Source: Beroe ovata
Lineage: Eukaryota > Ctenophora > Nuda > Beroida > Beroidae
Direction of reading: 5' to 3'
Assembly: GCA_946803715.1 (NCBI GenBank)
Contig: CAMPET010000168.1
Location: 141,633-161,267, forward strand
DNA: 19,635 nt
The translations under genes were made by a program, and so were the position numbers. How positions within the stretch are numbered: position 1 is the stretch's first letter; each line of letters opens with the position of its first letter. Positions 7,250-15,589 of the stretch are shown one piece after another. The notes under the pieces were generated by a model. The model did no database searches. It was not told the DNA's origin and saw only the letters and a list, made by a program, of their open reading frames with translations.

Positions 7250-7297
7250 TGAACAGACTGGGTGCAACAACAGCTCGGAATTCAGCTGCCATTTGAG
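7250..7297 (+). pseudogene. Small exon-like segment, copy C
   Basis: 48 nt between CTTCGCAG and GAG/GTAAGA. One frame reads E-Q-T-G-C-N-N-S-S-E-F-S-C-H-L, with two cysteines and an N-glycosylation-like NNSS, in keeping with an extracellular protein. Its phase does not match the exon at 6872 directly, so the splice chain is unresolved. Family 1 right-hand sequence starts only about nine bases after the donor. Confidence 0.35.
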
Positions 7298-7305
7298 GTA
7301 AGACA

Positions 7306-8330
7306 TACCCCTGCTGTAGCTTGCTCGCTTCGCACGCTACATAATCTCGACTCGCTTCGCTCGTCGAAGGCCCCCTCTGATAAAAATTTTCAAGGTCCTC
7401 GCCCTTCCCTACAGAACTTATCGTCTGGCTTCTGGGGGCTGCGCCCCCAGACCCCTGCTTCTACTTAAAACTGCTTCTACTTAAAATTGAGGGAGCACAT
7501 AGAATAAAAACGATCAGTGATACTGGAATACTACTTTCTATTCAATATGATGTCGTTCTATAACAGGGCAGTGCCCCAAGACCCGTTTATTTCCAGTGTA
7601 ACAAAGCAATAAATGTAAAATTTTGAAGTATTTCACTTTATGGAACAGAACTTAGCCTCTGGCTCGCTCGTCGAGGGCTCCCCGGAAAAAATGTCTGGCT
7701 ACGTGCCTGGTCGTGGTACGACAGAGCAGTGTAACGAAGAAATAAGAGGGTAACTTATAAAAATCTCACCCTATCGAACAGAAATTAGCCTCTGGCTTCT
7801 GGGGGCTGCGCCTCCAGACCCCTGCTCCCGATTCAAGAGATTTTCTGCTTTTGTTTTTATTGTTTTTCTGCTTTTGTTTTTCTTTTTTTCAGCATATTCT
7901 CGACTCGCTTCCTTCGTCAAGGGCCCACGGAAAATGTCCGTCTACGTGGACCTCTGATGAAAATTTTCAAAGACTTCGTTCTTCCATACAGAACGTAACG
8001 TCTGGCTTCTGGGGGCTGCGCCCTCAGACCCCTGCTTCTACTTAAAATTGAAGGAGAACATTGAATAAAAACGACCTGTGATACTGGAATACTACTTTCT
8101 ATTCAATATGTCATATGATGTCGTTCTATAACAGAGCATTGCCCCAAGACCCGTTTATTTCCTGTGTAACAAAGCAATAAATGGCAAATTTTGAAGGATT
8201 TCACTTTATGGAACAGAACTTAGCCTCTGGCTTCTGGGGGCTGCGCCCCCAGACCCCTGCTACTGATTAAAGATGATACTCTGCTTTCGTTTCAGTACCT
8301 TTGGGTATCTCATATTGGGGCACTGCCCTA
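7306..8330 (+). mobile_element. Family 1 hAT-like array, first copy
   Basis: A mosaic of family 1 pieces in one orientation: right-end piece (TACCCCTGC.GTAGCTTGCTC ... CTCGTCGA), left-internal piece (CTCTGAT.AAAATTTTCAAGG), hairpin pieces at about 7432, 7797, 8008 and 8233, and a right terminus at 7692-7709 (TCTGGCTACGTGCCTG). Right-end and left-end pieces are fused head to tail at about 7373 and 7953, as expected for tandemly joined or internally duplicated elements. No transposase is encoded. Confidence 0.7.
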
Positions 8331-8927
8331 AACACCCCCTGTACGCGCGGGCACGTTTGCTAGTACTTTTGCGCAGCTTTTTTAGCAAAATTCAATCGCG
8401 CCGCTTCAATAGTAGCCAGTGGGCACGTTTTTCACATTTCATGAATATGCTTACCAGCATCCTCTGCAGCAAGGTTTCAGCTTTCAGTGGAGCCCAAGTT
8501 CATCTCTCTACTGTCAACATACCTTGAGTTATGTTCCTTTGAAGTTTGGAGTAAGGTTGTGACTCGCGTAAGTGCTCTTCACTCAACAGCGATTTGCTGA
8601 AAATCTAAGACCTAAATCAAAAATCGGCGTTGTACCCTACTTGTAAAAATGTCTTGGCTACAGCTCAGTGAAAGTCTCATATAAATTGGACTTAAAATGG
8701 CTGAGGAGATGTCAGAATTATAGAAAAAAAGTTAGCGATGCGTATGCGGGTAAGTTTTCAGCGGGCACGTTTTCAGAGGGCACGTTGCGCGCTGCGCATA
8801 CGAGAAAGTATAGCATTTCATCTAACTCTCCGCGGGAGAATTCGAATCTCCTGTGATAAGTCAAAAACTGAAACAAAACTGTGGAAATTTTAAACAATAA
8901 AATGACCCACCATTGAACATTCATTCC
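8331..8927. other. Unique stretch between duplication units
   Basis: Holds three copies of a GGGCACGTTT-like motif (8348, 8432, 8764 region) and GC-rich short palindromes such as GCGCGCTGCGC near 8787. No supported gene. A T-arm-like GGAGAATTCGAATCTCC at 8837-8853 was examined as tRNA and rejected. Confidence 0.4.
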
Positions 8928-9089
8928 NCCATGTAAACATCCATTTCTAGTAATTGTATTCTCTGTAGGTAGTATTTTGAACCACAATACTTCAACTCGC
9001 CCCAGATGACTGCCCGTTCTGCATTTGTAGCTTGATATACATCAGCATAACTACTTTATTCTGACAGCCATGTGAATCATTGCACATTA

Positions 9090-9214
9090 CCATACAGATT
9101 TCATCAGAGAAATTGATCGTAGCAGCTGGAGCGAAATTTGAGTAACTGTTCAGCTTCCTATCCCACATTCAGCACGCTCAAAGTACTGTGGAACAATGAA
9201 TGAAATCTGTATGG
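9090..9214. repeat. Foldable module H1, copy 3 (paired change in stem)
   Basis: Terminal stem CCATACAGATTTCAT (9090-9104) with ATGAAATCTGTATGG (9200-9214). The second base pair is C-G where copies 1 and 2 have T-A, so both arms changed together. The first inner stem (AGCAGCT/AACTGTT) has one mismatch. Confidence 0.6.
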
Positions 9215-9228
9215 AAATGTGTGTTTCT

Positions 9229-9343
9229 GATTGAAAATCGAGATTTGCCCTGGTTTTGGACCACAACTCGAGCCAAACTTTGTGGCTGTTGAGTTATATT
9301 ATCGTGCAATGTATCTTGTACATAGTAAATCTCGAAATCAATG
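9229..9343. repeat. Foldable module H2, copy 3
   Basis: Outer stem GATTGAAAATCGAGATTTG with GTAAATCTCGAAATCAATG. Inner GTGCAA/TTGTAC and GCCA/TGGC hairpins are kept. The 35 bases that separate H1 from H2 in copies 1 and 2 are mostly missing here. Confidence 0.5.
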
Positions 9344-9660
9344 CCAGAGACTTGTCAAGAGGCCATAGCAGTAAAATGTCTTGATCCCTAAGTCAGATCT
9401 CCATCATAGACACACTGATAATACTCTCACGGGCCGCCTGTATTCCAATGCAGTTTTATCTCGTGTTGGCAATATCATAGGCTATTGTACCAGATTGATC
9501 AGCTATTGATCAAATAGGAGAAATCACTTCACACATGGTTATATTCTATGCGATGAAAATTTGTCGACACTTTGTACAGTAACGGATTGCGCGGTTACTT
9601 TTTTTCGAACTTACTATATGGTGAAGACAAGTGCGTTAGCACGATTGGAGACAAATACCA

Positions 9661-9679
9661 CCGCGCGCGCGCGCGCGCG
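9661..9679. repeat. GC dinucleotide run, second copy
   Basis: About nine CG/GC steps, slightly shorter than the run at 6693, in the same context. Confidence 0.85.
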
Positions 9680-9724
9680 TGATCGAGAACTGCTCGCTTT
9701 AGGCATGCAAGTCAGGTACCCTTA

Positions 9725-9795
9725 GGAATAAATTGGACCTCGGATGAATATTTTCAAGGACTTCGCCCTACCATACAGAACTTAACGTCCGGCTT
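9725..9795 (+). mobile_element. Family 1 left-internal fragment, copy D
   Basis: Same piece and same junction with gene-derived sequence as at 6775-6845, with a few substitutions. It confirms that the fusion predates the duplication. Confidence 0.7.
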
Positions 9796-9821
9796 ATTAT
9801 GGCTGCTTCACCATATTTCAG

Positions 9822-9927
9822 ATGAGGGTGTGACCTATTCAATGGGGGTTAGCTGTGGCTCTCAGAGATGTGTGCTACCAGATGGTAAGGCTGCTCCATG
9901 TATGCAGTTATCGCCTGCCAGACCTAG
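9822..9927 (+). pseudogene. Cysteine-rich exon, copy D (frameshifted)
   Basis: 106 nt instead of 105: GCTCCATGTATGC replaces ACTCCAGTATGC, so the frame is lost after D-G-K-A-A-P. Acceptor and donor (CTAG/GTAAGA) are retained. The N-terminal part has E-G-V-T-Y-S-M-G-V-S-C-G-S-Q-R-C. Confidence 0.6.
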
Positions 9928-10261
9928 GTAAGATCCCCAAGATCTTTGGTGAGACTGTATAAGCAATTAAGCTAGGTTCTACCAGTGCCCATGAGAAATG
10001 ATAGCTCACATATTCCGGTAATATGTTCCTATCTTACGATGGGCTTATGAAACTGCACATAAGTGTAGTCTACTTGCTCATCTTGACAAAACTTCAGTTG
10101 TGGCTGACAGTGTGACCAAGTCCAACTTCCCGATATCGACACAGATTGAATCCTGAATGAGACACATCCAAAGTCTTATGAGGTGTCCTCAACTTCGCAG
10201 TGAACAGACTGGGTGCAACAACAGCTCGGAATTCANTTATGGCTGCTTCACCATATTTCAG

Positions 10262-10366
10262 ATGAGAGTGTGACCTATTCAATGGGGGTTAGCTGTGACT
10301 ATCAGAGATGTGTGCTACCAGATGGTAAGGCTACTCCAGTATGCAGTTATCGCCTGCCAGACCAAG
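10262..10366 (+). pseudogene. Captured cysteine-rich exon, copy E (open)
   Basis: 105 nt, open, with the same splice sites as copy C. One replacement is seen against copy C (GGC to GAC, C-G-Y to C-D-Y). Its left family 1 flank is missing because of the N at 10236; its right family 1 flank is present from 10696. Confidence 0.5.
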
Positions 10367-10639
10367 GTAAGATCCCCAAGATCTTTGGTGAGACTGTATA
10401 AGCAATTAAGCTGGGTTCTACCAGCGCCCATGAGAAATGATAGCTCACATATTCCGGTAATATTTTCCTATCTTACGATGGGCTTATGAAACTGTACATA
10501 AGTGTAGTCTACTTGCTCATCTTGACAAAACTTCAGTTGTGGCTGACAGTGTGACCAAGTCCAACTTCCCGATATCGACACAGATTGAATCCTGAATGAG
10601 ACACATCCAAAGTCTTACGAGGTGTCCTCAACTTCGCAG

Positions 10640-10687
10640 TGAACAGACTGGGTGCAACAACATTTCGGAATTCAGCTACCATTTGAG
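10640..10687 (+). pseudogene. Small exon-like segment, copy E
   Basis: Homologous to 7250-7297 with a changed stretch (CATTTCGG for CAGCTCGG) and CTACC for CTGCC. This alters two residues and one cysteine codon (TGC to TAC) in the E-Q-T-G-C frame. The GAG/GTAAGA donor is kept. Confidence 0.35.
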
Positions 10688-10695
10688 GTAAGACA

Positions 10696-11999
10696 TACCC
10701 CTGCTGTAGCTTGCTCGCTTCGCACGCTACATAATCTCGACTCGCTTCGCTCGTCGAAGGCCCCCTCTGATAAAAATTTTCAAGGTCCTCGCCCTTCCCT
10801 ACAGAACTTATCGTCTGGCTTCTGGGGGCTGCGCCCCCAGACCCCTGCTTCTACTTAAAACTGCTTCTACTTAAAATTGAGGGAGCACATAGAATAAAAA
10901 CGATCAGTGATACTGGAATACTACTTTCTATTCAATATGATGTCGTTCTATAACAGGGCAGTGCCCCAAGACCCGTTTATTTCCAGTGTAACAAAGCAAT
11001 AAATGTAAAATTTTGAAGTATTTCACTTTATGGAACAGAACTTAGCCTCTGGCTCGCTCGTCGAGGGCTCCCCGGAAAAAATGTCTGGCTACGTGCCTGG
11101 TCGTGGTACGACAGAGCAGTGTAACGAAGAAATAAGAGGGTAACTTATAAAGATCTCACCCTATCGAACAGAAATTAGCCTCTGGCTTCTGGGGGCTGCG
11201 CCTCCAGACCCCTGCTCCCGATTCAAGAGATTTTCTGCTTTTGTTTTTATTGTTTTTCTGCTTTTGTTTTTCTTTTTTTCAGCATATTCTCGACTCGCTT
11301 CCTTCGTCAAGGGCCCCACGGAAAATGTCCGTCTACGTGGACCTCTGATGAAAATTTTCAAAGACTTCGTTCTTCCATACAGAACGTAACGTCTGGCTTC
11401 TGGGGGCTGCGCCCCCAGACCCCTGCTTCTACTTAAAATTGAAGGAGAACATTGAATAAAAACGACCTGTGATACAAGACCCGTTTATTTCCTGTGTAAC
11501 AAAGCAATAAATGGCAAATTTTGAAGGATTTCACTTTATGGAACAGAACTTAGCCTCTGGCTTCTGAGTTCTGGGGGCTGCGCCCCCAGACCCCTGCTAC
11601 TGATTAAAGATGATACTCTGCTTTCGTTTCAGTACCTTTGGGTATCTCATATTGGGGCACTGCCCTAAAACCACTACATTTCCATTGCTACGACAAACAT
11701 TAAAAAGATAAAAGCCATTTAATCTGCAATTCAAATGAGTATCTAACGGCTCAGATCATCGCATTTTCTTCAGTTCCTCACTCTTGCATAACTTTTTTGC
11801 TCCTCTTTTATTCGTTACTGTGATATTTTCTTTAATACCAGATTTCGTCTAAAACACTCTATTTTTGAAAAATTTTTCGGGGGGCGTCGCCCCTGGACCC
11901 CAATGGGGGCAGGCCCCCAATACCCCTGCCGAAGCTTGCTCGCTTCGCTCGTCGAGGGCCCCCCGGAAAAATGTCTGGCTACGTGGACCTCTGATGAAT
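10696..11999 (+). mobile_element. Family 1 hAT-like array, second copy
   Basis: It repeats the 7306-8330 array and extends further to a near-complete right half (11668-11985). That half includes GGGGGCGTCGCCCC, AGCTTGCTCGCTTCGCTC and GTCTGGCTACGTG, fused directly to a left-type GACCTCTGATGAA at about 11985-11998 before the N at 12003. No coding capacity. Confidence 0.7.
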
Positions 12000-12130
12000 A
12001 TANCTACACCCTTGGATCTACCAAAAACCGTTGAGAAACTTTGTCCAGTCGATTATTGCATACTGACTTTGGCTGAGCTACTGGAGTAGCAGTAGAATCG
12101 AGCAAAAGATGCCACAATAATAGGACACAC

Positions 12131-12320
12131 CCTATGCGCTTGAACCCACCTGATCCCGCGATAGCAATGTACAGTGGGACATGCTGCACCACATCAAACT
12201 CATTCCCATCAGCCATGGGCCGGAGAGGGTTCATCTGTTGACACCTCTCGCCCCACTGACCAGTCAACATTGACACTATGATGCTGTTATCTTCAAATGG
12301 GTAACAGTGCCCACTAATTC
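12131..12320 (-). CDS. Exon-like ORF, minus strand, unknown protein
   Basis: On the minus strand an acceptor-like CTCTCTCATTGTAAG (12335-12321) is followed by 190 nt ending at a donor CATAGG/GTGTGT. The frame reads I-S-G-H-C-Y-P-F-E-D-N-S-I-I-V-S-M-L-T-G, then Q-W-G-E-R-C-Q-Q-M-N-P-L-R-P-M-A-D-G, then N-E-F-D-V-V-Q-H-V-P-L-Y-I-A-I-A-G-S-G. It stays open beyond the donor to the N at 12003. Composition is protein-like and the stretch is free of repeats, so it is a good candidate for one exon of a host gene. No family is recognised, and neighbouring exons cannot be placed because N bases flank the segment. Confidence 0.4.
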
Positions 12321-12421
12321 CTTACAATGAGAGAGAGGGTGCACTTTAGATCACACAATAATCACGTCATGATACAATTGTAATGACGTCAAGATACAAT
12401 GATCACATAGTAAAATGATCA

Positions 12422-12550
12422 ATGATCATCACGTGTCACATGATGGAAAACACGTGGCAATTACCACAGTATCCCGGTACAGTCGATTTCCACGTGACGT
12501 TAGTGTCGGATAATGCTGATGTGTTGGATGTAACCAGTGCTGTTGCGTTA
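12422..12550 (+). CDS. Exon-like ORF fragment, plus strand, unknown protein
   Basis: An open frame runs into the N at 12551: M-M-E-N-T-W-Q-L-P-Q-Y-P-G-T-V-D-F-H-V, then T-L-V-S-D-N-A-D-V-L-D-V-T-S-A-V-A-L. The alternating beta-strand-like pattern looks like coding sequence. ACCACAG at 12472-12478 could be an acceptor, which would start the exon at Y-P-G-T-V. No family is recognised. It lies on the opposite strand to the ORF at 12131-12320, so the two probably belong to different genes or one is spurious. Confidence 0.3.
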
Positions 12551-12551
12551 N

Positions 12552-13212
12552 GGGGGCCCCCCCCCCCCCCCCCCGGAAAAATTGGACCTCTGATGAAAAT
12601 TTTCAAGGACTTCGCCTTTCCATACAGAACTTAACGTCTGGCTTCTAGGGGCTGCGCCCCCAGACCCATGCTTCTACTTTAAACTGAACGAGTACATTGA
12701 ATAAAACTACCTGTTATACTGGCATACTACTCCACTACTTTCTATACTACTCCACTACTACTACTCCACTACTTTCTAACAATATGATGTCGTTCTATAT
12801 CAGGGCAGTGCCACAAGACCCGTTTATTTCTAGTGTAACAAACCAATAAATGGAAAGTTTAGAAGAATTTCACCTTCTCGAACAGACCCTAACGTCTGGC
12901 TTCTGGGGGCTGCGCCCCCAGACCCCTGCTCCTGATGATACTCTGCTTTTGGTTCAGTAACTTTGGATATTTCATATCGGGGCACTGCCCTAAAACCACT
13001 ACATTTCCATTACTACGACAAACAATAAAAGATAAAAGCCATATACTCTGCAACTCAATTGAGTATCTTACGTCTCAGATCATCGCATCTTCGTCAGTTC
13101 TTCACTCTTGCATAACTTATTTACTCCTCTAATTTTTTTACTGTGATATTTTCTTTAATACCAGATTTCGTCTACAACACTATATTTTTTAAAAAATTTC
13201 CCGGGGGGCTTG
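12552..13212 (+). mobile_element. Family 1 hAT-like element, right-truncated
   Basis: It starts with a G/C homopolymer block after the N (12552-12574), then CGGAAAAATTGGACCTCTG as in the complete copy, and follows that copy through the two hairpin pieces (about 12646 and 12903) to AAAAATTTCCCGGGGGG. It breaks at about 13212, where F2 sequence (CCTGAATTGAG) begins. Extra TACTCCACTAC units lie at 12725-12777. Confidence 0.7.
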
Positions 13213-13553
13213 ACCCCTAGCCTGAATTGAGAAAAATAACGCCAACAAAAGACTTTGAAGCCCCTAACTTCCACGTTCTTTCACCTTTAGTTCTATCAGA
13301 CACTATGAATAGTGGTGTAATGATGAACTGCTAACTGCTAAGTCTGTAATCTGTACCTATAACTATTAAATGCACGTGCTCCTCAGAATTGCTGAAAATT
13401 AAGAGAGAAGGACCTCAAAATTCGAAAACTTTGATTTTTGAACAATTTTCATGTTCATTTTTACTGTTTACATGTCTGTGACTATATAAAAATGTTATAG
13501 AGTGCTAATTTCTCTTCAAATCATTTATGATGAATTTATCAATTACATTAGTA
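13213..13553 (+). repeat. F2 repeat family, partial copy
   Basis: It matches 15052-15400 and 15668-16020 from CCTGAATTGAGAAAAATAAC to TTATCAATTACATTAGTA. After that, other copies run into ATGATCAAAAATTCTTGC and a CCGGGG tail, while this one switches to AATCAGGGGGCTGGCAAGCC. It is therefore a truncated copy. Confidence 0.7.
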
Positions 13554-13556
13554 ATC

Positions 13557-13576
13557 AGGGGGCTGGCAAGCCCCCC
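13557..13576. repeat. GC-rich hairpin
   Basis: GGGGGCT, GGCA loop, AGCCCCC: a perfect 7-bp stem. It lies exactly where F2 similarity stops, so it may mark the end of another small element. Confidence 0.6.
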
Positions 13577-13589
13577 GCGGCATCTGTAN

Positions 13590-13820
13590 GTGAGGTGAGA
13601 GTGAGGGTAGGGGGAGGTGAGAGTCAGTGAAGCGGAGGTGAGAGCAAGCGAGGGATAGCCTGGGTGAGGGAAGGGGGAGGTGAGAACGAAGGAAGGGGTG
13701 AGGTGAGAATGAGTTGGGGTGAGGTGAGCGTGAGTTATTCAGTAAAGTGAGAAACCTTGTTAAGGGAGAAGAAAGGTCAAGTAAGAGGTGAGCTGGGGTG
13801 TAAAAGTAGGCTCTTTAGGA
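13590..13820. repeat. GGTGAG-rich purine minisatellite
   Basis: Irregular repeats of GGTGAG with GGGGAGGTGAGAG variants make one strand strongly G/A-rich. No reading frame is evident. Confidence 0.8.
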
Positions 13821-13857
13821 GAGTTACTCCGAACCTATCCTCGTGTTCAGAGAATCG

Positions 13858-13955
13858 GATGAATATAATAATACCGATCAGATAAATATGATAATACCAA
13901 TCGGATAAATATGATAATACCGATCAGATGAATTGAATATGATAATACCGATGAT
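13858..13955. repeat. ATAAATATGATAATACCGAT tandem repeat
   Basis: About four units of 20-28 bp (TATGATAATACCRATCRGAT). The copies differ by small substitutions and one insertion (GAATTGAATATG). Confidence 0.8.
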
Positions 13956-13988
13956 GAATGGACGAATGATGCGAGTACTCACAAAGTC

Positions 13989-14245
13989 NCAGCTAGTAGC
14001 GACACAATTTTAAGTTTCACACAAAACGATTTTTTGATTTTTGGGTCACTACTACGAGTTGGCGTTATTTCACTGCCAAATATCCTTCCGCTCTCTACTA
14101 CAATGGAGAGTTGGTGGAGAGTGAACAGAAACAAGTACCCAGTATACTTTCCAAACTCGTTCCATAGTTTGGAGCTTCCATGGTTGCCCTCCAGGTTCGG
14201 CAGCATCTGACGCCTGCTTAGTTCAGTCAACTGTGTAGCCAGGAC
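13989..14245 (-). pseudogene. Minus-strand ORF interrupted by a family 1 element
   Basis: The frame reads V-L-A-T-Q-L-T-E-L-S-R-R-Q-M-L-P-N-L-E-G and continues N-H-G-S-S-K-L-W-N-E-F-G-K-Y-T-G-Y-L, then L-F-T-L-H-Q-L-S-I-V-V-E-S-G-R-I-F-G-S-E. It stays open to the N at 13988. Upstream (in its own direction) the frame runs straight into the family 1 element at 14246. Across the element the sequence resumes at 14989 with the duplicated GCCAGGAC. The segment is protein-like but not recognised, and could be an exon of a host gene or of an older transposon. Confidence 0.35.
14238..14245. repeat. Target site duplication, left
   Basis: GCCAGGAC immediately precedes the element end CAGGCACGTAG. The identical 8 bases follow the other end at 14989-14996. 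Confidence 0.9.
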
Positions 14246-14988
14246 CAGGCACGTAGACAGGGGGGGCCCCGGAAAAATTGGACCTCTGATGAATATTTTC
14301 AAGGACTTTGCCTTTCCATAGAGAACTTAACGTCTGGCTTCTGTGGGCTGTGCCCCCAGACCCCTGCTTGTACTTTAAACTGAACGAGTAGGTACTTTGA
14401 AATTGAATAAAACTACCTGTGATACTGGCATACTACTCCACTACTTTCTATGAAATATGATGTCGTTCTAATTCTATATCAGGGCAGTGCCCCAAGACCC
14501 GTTTATTTCCAGTGTAACAAAGCAATCAATGGAAAGTTTAGAAGGATTTCACCTTCTCGAACAGACCCTAACGTCTGGCTTCTGGGGGCTGCGCCCCCAG
14601 ACCCCTGCTCCTGATGATACTCCTTTGTTTCAGTACCTTTGGATATTTCATATCGGTGCACTGCCCTAAAACCATTACATTTCCATTGCTACGACAAACA
14701 ATAAAAGATAATATCCATATACTCTGCAACTCAAATGAGTATCTAACGCCTCAGATCATCGCATCTTCTTCAGTTCTTCACTCTTGCATAACTTTTTGCT
14801 CCTCCTTTTTTTGTTACTGTGATATTTTCTTTAATACCAGATTTCGTCTACAACACTCTATTTTTTGAAAAATTTCCCGGGGGCGTTGCCCCTGGACCCC
14901 AATGGGTGCTGCGCCCCCATACCCCTGCCGTAGCTTGCTCGCTTCGCTCCTCGAGGGCCCCCGGAAAAAATGTCTGGCTACGTGCCTG
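14246..14988 (+). mobile_element. Complete non-autonomous hAT-like element, family 1
   Basis: The element is 743 bp. The left end CAGGCACGTAGACAG and the right end (reverse complement CAGGCACGTAGCCAG) match at 14 of 15 bases. Exact 8-bp duplications of GCCAGGAC flank it. Eight-bp duplications and CAG-type termini are hallmarks of the hAT superfamily. There is no transposase frame, so mobility would depend on an enzyme encoded elsewhere. It contains GC-rich palindromes (about 14338, 14582, 14907). This copy defines the family for the fragments at 6775, 7306, 9725, 10696 and 12552. Confidence 0.85.
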
Positions 14989-14996
14989 GCCAGGAC
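14989..14996. repeat. Target site duplication, right
   Basis: GCCAGGAC, identical to 14238-14245. The same junction (GTGCCTG then GCCAGGACCA) is seen again at 15600-15614, so the region was duplicated after the insertion. Confidence 0.9.
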
Positions 14997-15588
14997 CAAA
15001 AGGTTGTCTTAAACATCGAACGTCTACTGTTCCTCAAGTTTAATGCCCGGAGCCTGAATTGAGAAAAATAGCGCCAACAAAAGACTTTGAAGCCCCTAAC
15101 TTCCACGTTCTTTCACCTCCAGTTCTATCAGACACTGTGAATAGTGGTGTAGTTATGAACTGCTAACTGCTAAGTCTGTAATCTGTACCTATAACTATTA
15201 TCTGCACGTGCTCCTCAGAATTGCTGAAAATTAAGAAAGAAGGACCTCAAAATTCGAAAACTTTGATTTTTTGGAACAATTTTCATGTTCATTTTTACTG
15301 TTAACATGTCTGCGACTATATAGAAATGTTATAGAGTGCTAATTTCTCTTCAAATCATTTATGATGAATTTATGATGAATTTAAACCCTTATCAATTACA
15401 TTAGTATGATCAAAAATTCTTGCTGTTGTACTCGTGTTTCTGAAATTTTTGTGCCCAAATCGCGATGAATTTATGGATTTTGCAGCTGGAATTAGTGTCG
15501 AAAAACAGAAAAAAAAAACTAGAAAATCCCGGCAAAATTTGACTAAAACTGCCGGGGCCGGGGCCGGGATTGGAGTCAGCTAGCCGGG
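14997..15588 (+). repeat. F2 repeat family, copy with left flank and GC-rich tail
   Basis: It runs from CAAAAGGTTGTCTTAAACATCG through CCTGAATTGAG (15052), the ATATA.AAATGTTATAGAG core and GGATTTTGCAGCTGGAATTA to AAAATCCCGGCAAAATTTGAC and CCGGGG units, ending at the N at 15589. No transposase is encoded. Confidence 0.75.
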
Positions 15589-15589
15589 N

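Larger units (their letters stand above)
5822..8330 (+). repeat. Segmental duplication unit, first copy
   Basis: The block from CCATGTAAACATCC at 5822 onward reappears from 8929 (offset about 3.1 kb). It includes the H1/H2 modules, a GC dinucleotide run, the family 1 fragment and the cysteine-rich exon. Its right part (6847-8330) is nearly identical to 10237-11670 (offset 3,390), with a few substitutions, a deletion of about 60 bp in the second copy (near 11475) and small indels. Confidence 0.85.
8929..10235 (+). repeat. Segmental duplication unit, second copy (left part, copy D)
   Basis: It repeats 5822-7285, with the ATCAGCACT expansion reduced to one unit and a deletion between the H1 and H2 modules. 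It ends at the N at 10236, inside the small exon, where the sequence jumps back to the start of the cysteine-rich exon region. Confidence 0.8.
10237..11690 (+). repeat. Segmental duplication unit, second copy (right part, copy E)
   Basis: Nearly identical to 6847-8330 for about 1.2 kb, then with a deletion of about 60 bp near 11475 and an inserted GAGTTCT near 11567. After about 11668 it continues into family 1 sequence (CTGCCCTAAAACCACTACATTTCC) that the first copy lacks. Confidence 0.85.

Noticed and set aside
8837-8853. tRNA-like T-arm (GGAGAATTCGAATCTCC)
   Set aside because: The loop register is wrong for a tRNA T-loop, and no D-arm, anticodon arm or acceptor stem can be built around it.
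11161-11361. Minus-strand lysine-rich ORF
   Set aside because: It lies antisense to family 1 T-rich and hairpin segments. It arises from repeat sequence.
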